Both the position numbers and the translations under genes were made by a program. From contig JAIRYY010000239.1 of assembly GCA_031267485.1 (NCBI GenBank), positions 1 through 7,943 on the forward strand: DNA of 7,943 nucleotides, written 5' to 3'. This DNA is from Tannerella sp. GTDB lineage: Bacteria; Bacteroidota; Bacteroidia; Bacteroidales; Tannerellaceae. The notes under the pieces were generated by a model that saw only the letters and a list, made by a program, of their open reading frames with translations, had not been told where the DNA came from and ran no database searches. Shown here piece by piece: positions 6,231 to 7,943 of this stretch. Position 1 is the stretch's first letter; each line of letters opens with the position of its first letter.

Positions 6231-6287
6231 GTGTTATTTCGGCTTATATCAGGCCGGCATATCTTTGCCGGCGCAAAAATGTAACAC
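6231..6287 (+). promoter_or_regulatory. Promoter of the PLP enzyme gene, embedded in inverted repeats
   Basis: TATCTTTG at 6260-6267 exactly matches the Bacteroidota -7 element TAnnTTTG; a weak -33 box (TTTC, 6237-6240) lies 19 bp upstream. The -7 box is bracketed by GCCGGC at 6253-6258 and 6267-6272 (8 bp apart). A wider dyad, GTGTTA (6231-6236) and TAACAC (6282-6287), encloses the whole promoter. Such nested symmetry suits a repressor operator, plausibly for the GntR protein just upstream. The -7 match is strong; the operator reading is inference. Confidence 0.65.
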
Positions 6288-6296
6288 GAACGAACT

Positions 6297-7520
6297 ATGA
6301 CAGAGAAGATAAAAAACAGTTGCGGCTTTTCCACAAAAGCCATTCATGCCGGAGAGTTTCCCGATCCGTTTACAAATGCCTCATCGCCCAATCTGGTCAT
6401 GTCCACCACGTTCAGCGCAAATGCAGGCGCGGGGTTTTCTGTGGAGGGGATGAACGAGAACGATGCCTTTCTTTATACGCGCTGGAGCAACCCGACCGTC
6501 CGTCAGCTGGAGGAAAAACTGTCCGCCCTGGAAGGTTCGGAGACGGCCGTCGCTTTTGCCAGCGGAATGGGAGCTGTCACCGCCCTGCTGTTCCACCTGC
6601 TTAAGGCGGGCGATCATGCGGTGATAAGCGACGTGGCATACGCCGCGCTTTCGGAAATAACCAACGAAATGATACCCGGACTGGGTATTGAGATAACGAA
6701 AGTGAATACGTCCGATCCGGAAGCGGTGGAAAATGCGGTCAGGCCGAACACCCGTCTGATTTATATCGAGACCCCGTGCAATCCGTTGCTGCGCCTGACG
6801 GATATACAGGCTGTTGCCGGCATCGCCCGTCGTGCAGGCGCCAGGCTGGCGGTGGATTCCACCTTTGCAACGCCGCTTGCAACCAGGCCTCTGGAACTGG
6901 GCGCGGATTTTGTAATCCACTCGCTGACCAAATATCTTGGCGGACACGGCGATGCGCTGGGTGGCGCTATCCTCGGCCGGCGGGATGACCTCGTCCCGCT
7001 GCGCAGGAAAACAGCCATTCGCCTGGGCGGCTCACTGAGCCCGTTCAATGCGTGGCTGATTTTAAGGGGAATGGCGACTTTCCCGCTCCGCATGCGCGTG
7101 CATGAGGAAAACGCGCTGAAGGTAGCCCGGTTCCTGGAGAATCATCCGGCGGTCGGGCGAGTGATTTATCCGGGTCTGCCATCGCATCCGCAGCACGAAC
7201 TCGCCCGGCGGCAGATGAAAAACTTCTCCGGCATGATTACCTTTCAGGTGGAAAACGGGAGGGAACAGGCCGCGAGATTTGCCGAAAATCTGCAGATTAT
7301 CCATTATGCCGTTTCGCTGGGACATCACCGCTCGCTCCTGTTTTATCTGGACAGCCGGGAGTTGCAGGAAACATCCTTCCGGCTCTCCACGCCCGAACAG
7401 CTACGGTCGTGGAATGATTTCGCCGGCGAGGGAATCTTCCGCCTGTCGGTCGGACTGGAAGACGCCGATGATTTGATTGCCGATCTGGAAAGCGTTTTAC
7501 GGATGGTTCGCAAGGGGTGA
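6297..7520 (+). CDS. PLP-dependent Cys/Met metabolism (trans-sulfuration family) enzyme; cystathionine gamma-synthase/lyase-like
   Basis: A 407-aa fold-type I PLP enzyme, normal length for the family; the cytosolic enzymes act on sulfur amino acids as tetramers. PLP-site residues are visible: Tyr60 and Arg62 (YTRWSNPT, phosphate of the neighbouring subunit), SGMGA 89-93, Tyr115 stacking the ring, Asp187 for the pyridine nitrogen, Ser209/Thr211 and the Schiff-base Lys212 in HSLTKYLGGHGDALGG, and Arg382 (IFRLSVGLED) for the substrate carboxylate. The exact reaction is unclear: after Tyr115 it has Ala-Ala-Leu where synthases/lyases have Gly-Gly and methionine gamma-lyase has Gly-Cys, and the usual SLGG-x-ES is SLGHHRS (340-346), with Arg345 in place of Glu. 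The common 'MTH' stretch is missing, replaced by FYLDSRELQ. It follows gntR with its own promoter. Options are a gamma-lyase, gamma-synthase or acylhomoserine sulfhydrylase. Confidence 0.88.
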   Translation: MTEKIKNSCGFSTKAIHAGEFPDPFTNASSPNLVMSTTFSANAGAGFSVEGMNENDAFLYTRWSNPTVRQLEEKLSALEGSETAVAFASGMGAVTALLFHLLKAGDHAVISDVAYAALSEITNEMIPGLGIEITKVNTSDPEAVENAVRPNTRLIYIETPCNPLLRLTDIQAVAGIARRAGARLAVDSTFATPLATRPLELGADFVIHSLTKYLGGHGDALGGAILGRRDDLVPLRRKTAIRLGGSLSPFNAWLILRGMATFPLRMRVHEENALKVARFLENHPAVGRVIYPGLPSHPQHELARRQMKNFSGMITFQVENGREQAARFAENLQIIHYAVSLGHHRSLLFYLDSRELQETSFRLSTPEQLRSWNDFAGEGIFRLSVGLEDADDLIADLESVLRMVRKG

Positions 7521-7550
7521 CGTACCCGGCTGAAAACTTCCGCCCAACCC

Positions 7551-7620
7551 CGTCATTGCAGGGCGCAAAGCAACCCGGGCAAGAACCCTTTGAAGGATTG
7601 CCGCTTCCGTCGCCGGCGAC
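7551..7620. repeat. REP-like element, copy 2 (diverged)
   Basis: The left half starts CGTCATTGCAGGGCGCA and continues AAGCAA; the right half runs GGATTGC, CTTC, TCGC and ends GAC, matching the element at 4920-4997 in order and in the same orientation, with many substitutions and small gaps. The inner arms no longer pair well, although GTCGCCGGCGAC (7609-7620) is a perfect 12-bp palindrome. It begins 30 bp after the PLP gene stop, so both copies lie just downstream of a gene. Confidence 0.65.
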
Positions 7621-7670
7621 AAACACACAATCCCATTCCGCACGGAGCATATTCCGCATATTTGCTGCAG

Positions 7671-7943
7671 TAGACGAGCCATACACTCGAGATTATGGCT
7701 CATCGACTCGAGATTATGGCTCATCGACTCGAGATTATGAGCCATCGACTCGAGATTATGGCTCATCGACTCGAGATTATGACTCATCGACTCGAGATTA
7801 TGGCTCATCGACTCGAGATTATGGCTCATCGACTCGAGATTATGGCTCATCGACTCGAGATTATGGCTCATCGACTCGAGAGTATGAGCCATCGACTCGA
7901 GATTATGTCTCATCGACTCGAGATTATGAGTCATCGACTCGAG
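7671..7943. repeat. 21-bp tandem repeat array with a variable triplet (12 complete periods, continues past the edge)
   Basis: CTCGAG occurs 13 times at exact 21-bp steps from 7686 to 7938. Between them each unit reads ATTATG, a variable triplet, then CATCGA. The triplets in order are GCT, GCT, AGC, GCT, ACT, GCT, GCT, GCT, GCT, AGC, TCT, AGT. Outside the triplet only one substitution is seen (ATT to AGT in the tenth unit, 7881-7883). A decayed unit lies at 7671-7691. The window ends exactly on the last CTCGAG, so the true array is longer. On the minus strand one frame reads as a heptapeptide repeat M-x-H-N-L-E-S. Confidence 0.95.

Larger units (their letters stand above)
7521..7943. other. 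423-bp repeat-filled end of the window
   Basis: After the PLP gene stop there is a degenerate REP-like element (7551-7620), about 50 bp of unremarkable sequence (7621-7670), then the 21-bp tandem array to the window edge. No typical hairpin-plus-T-tract terminator was seen after the PLP gene; the REP-like element may fill that role. One minus-strand frame is open from the array back into the PLP gene, discussed under findings. Confidence 0.75.

Noticed and set aside
6173..6604. Plus-strand open frame of 143 codons overlapping the gntR end and PLP gene start
   Set aside because: It is a frame-shifted shadow of two well-supported genes, rich in Arg and Cys and with no family resemblance.
7671..7943. 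CRISPR array
   Set aside because: The period is 21 bp and the only variable part is 3 bp, far too short for spacers.

Overview
The window looks like Bacteroidales chromosome (phylum Bacteroidota). The evidence is a panC-panD pair divergent from a short GT5-type 'glycogen synthase' gene and a DUF4270 lipoprotein, promoters of the Bacteroidota type (TTTG, about 19-21 bp, then TAnnTTTG), weak or absent Shine-Dalgarno sequences, and a lipoprotein with Asp-Asp directly after the lipobox cysteine. I cannot name genus or species. The dispersed hairpin repeats and two tandem arrays suggest a repeat-rich genome.

Layout. Positions 1-2355 (minus strand) hold a tight three-gene run: panC (pantothenate synthetase), panD (aspartate 1-decarboxylase) 7 bp downstream, and a MATE-family efflux transporter 12 bp after panD that runs off the left edge. 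PanD makes beta-alanine and PanC joins it to pantoate, so the pair supplies the last steps of pantothenate (coenzyme A precursor) synthesis. A 186-bp AT-rich divergent region (2356-2541) carries a very good promoter for the plus-strand pair: a 271-aa protein with only the N-terminal half of a glycogen/starch synthase, then a 485-aa DUF4270 lipoprotein.

Positions 4825-5504 are a 680-bp non-coding stretch dense in repeats: a possible terminator, a REP-like hairpin element, a 42-bp tandem array of hairpin-forming units ending in a 16-bp-arm inverted repeat, two more hairpins, and two exact 28-bp direct repeats that reach within 2 bp of the next start codon. That gene (5505-6212) is a GntR/HutC-type repressor with a UTRA ligand domain. 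It is followed by a PLP-dependent enzyme of the Cys/Met metabolism (trans-sulfuration) family (6297-7520), which has its own promoter lying inside nested inverted repeats. The two probably form a regulator-target pair in sulfur amino-acid metabolism.

After the PLP gene come a diverged second copy of the REP-like element (7551-7620) and a 21-bp tandem array that runs off the right edge. Almost all unit-to-unit variation in that array sits in one 3-bp slot, and the variants include reverse-complement pairs. This array and the structured 42-bp array upstream of gntR are the least explained parts of the window. No rRNA, tRNA, CRISPR or transposase gene was seen.
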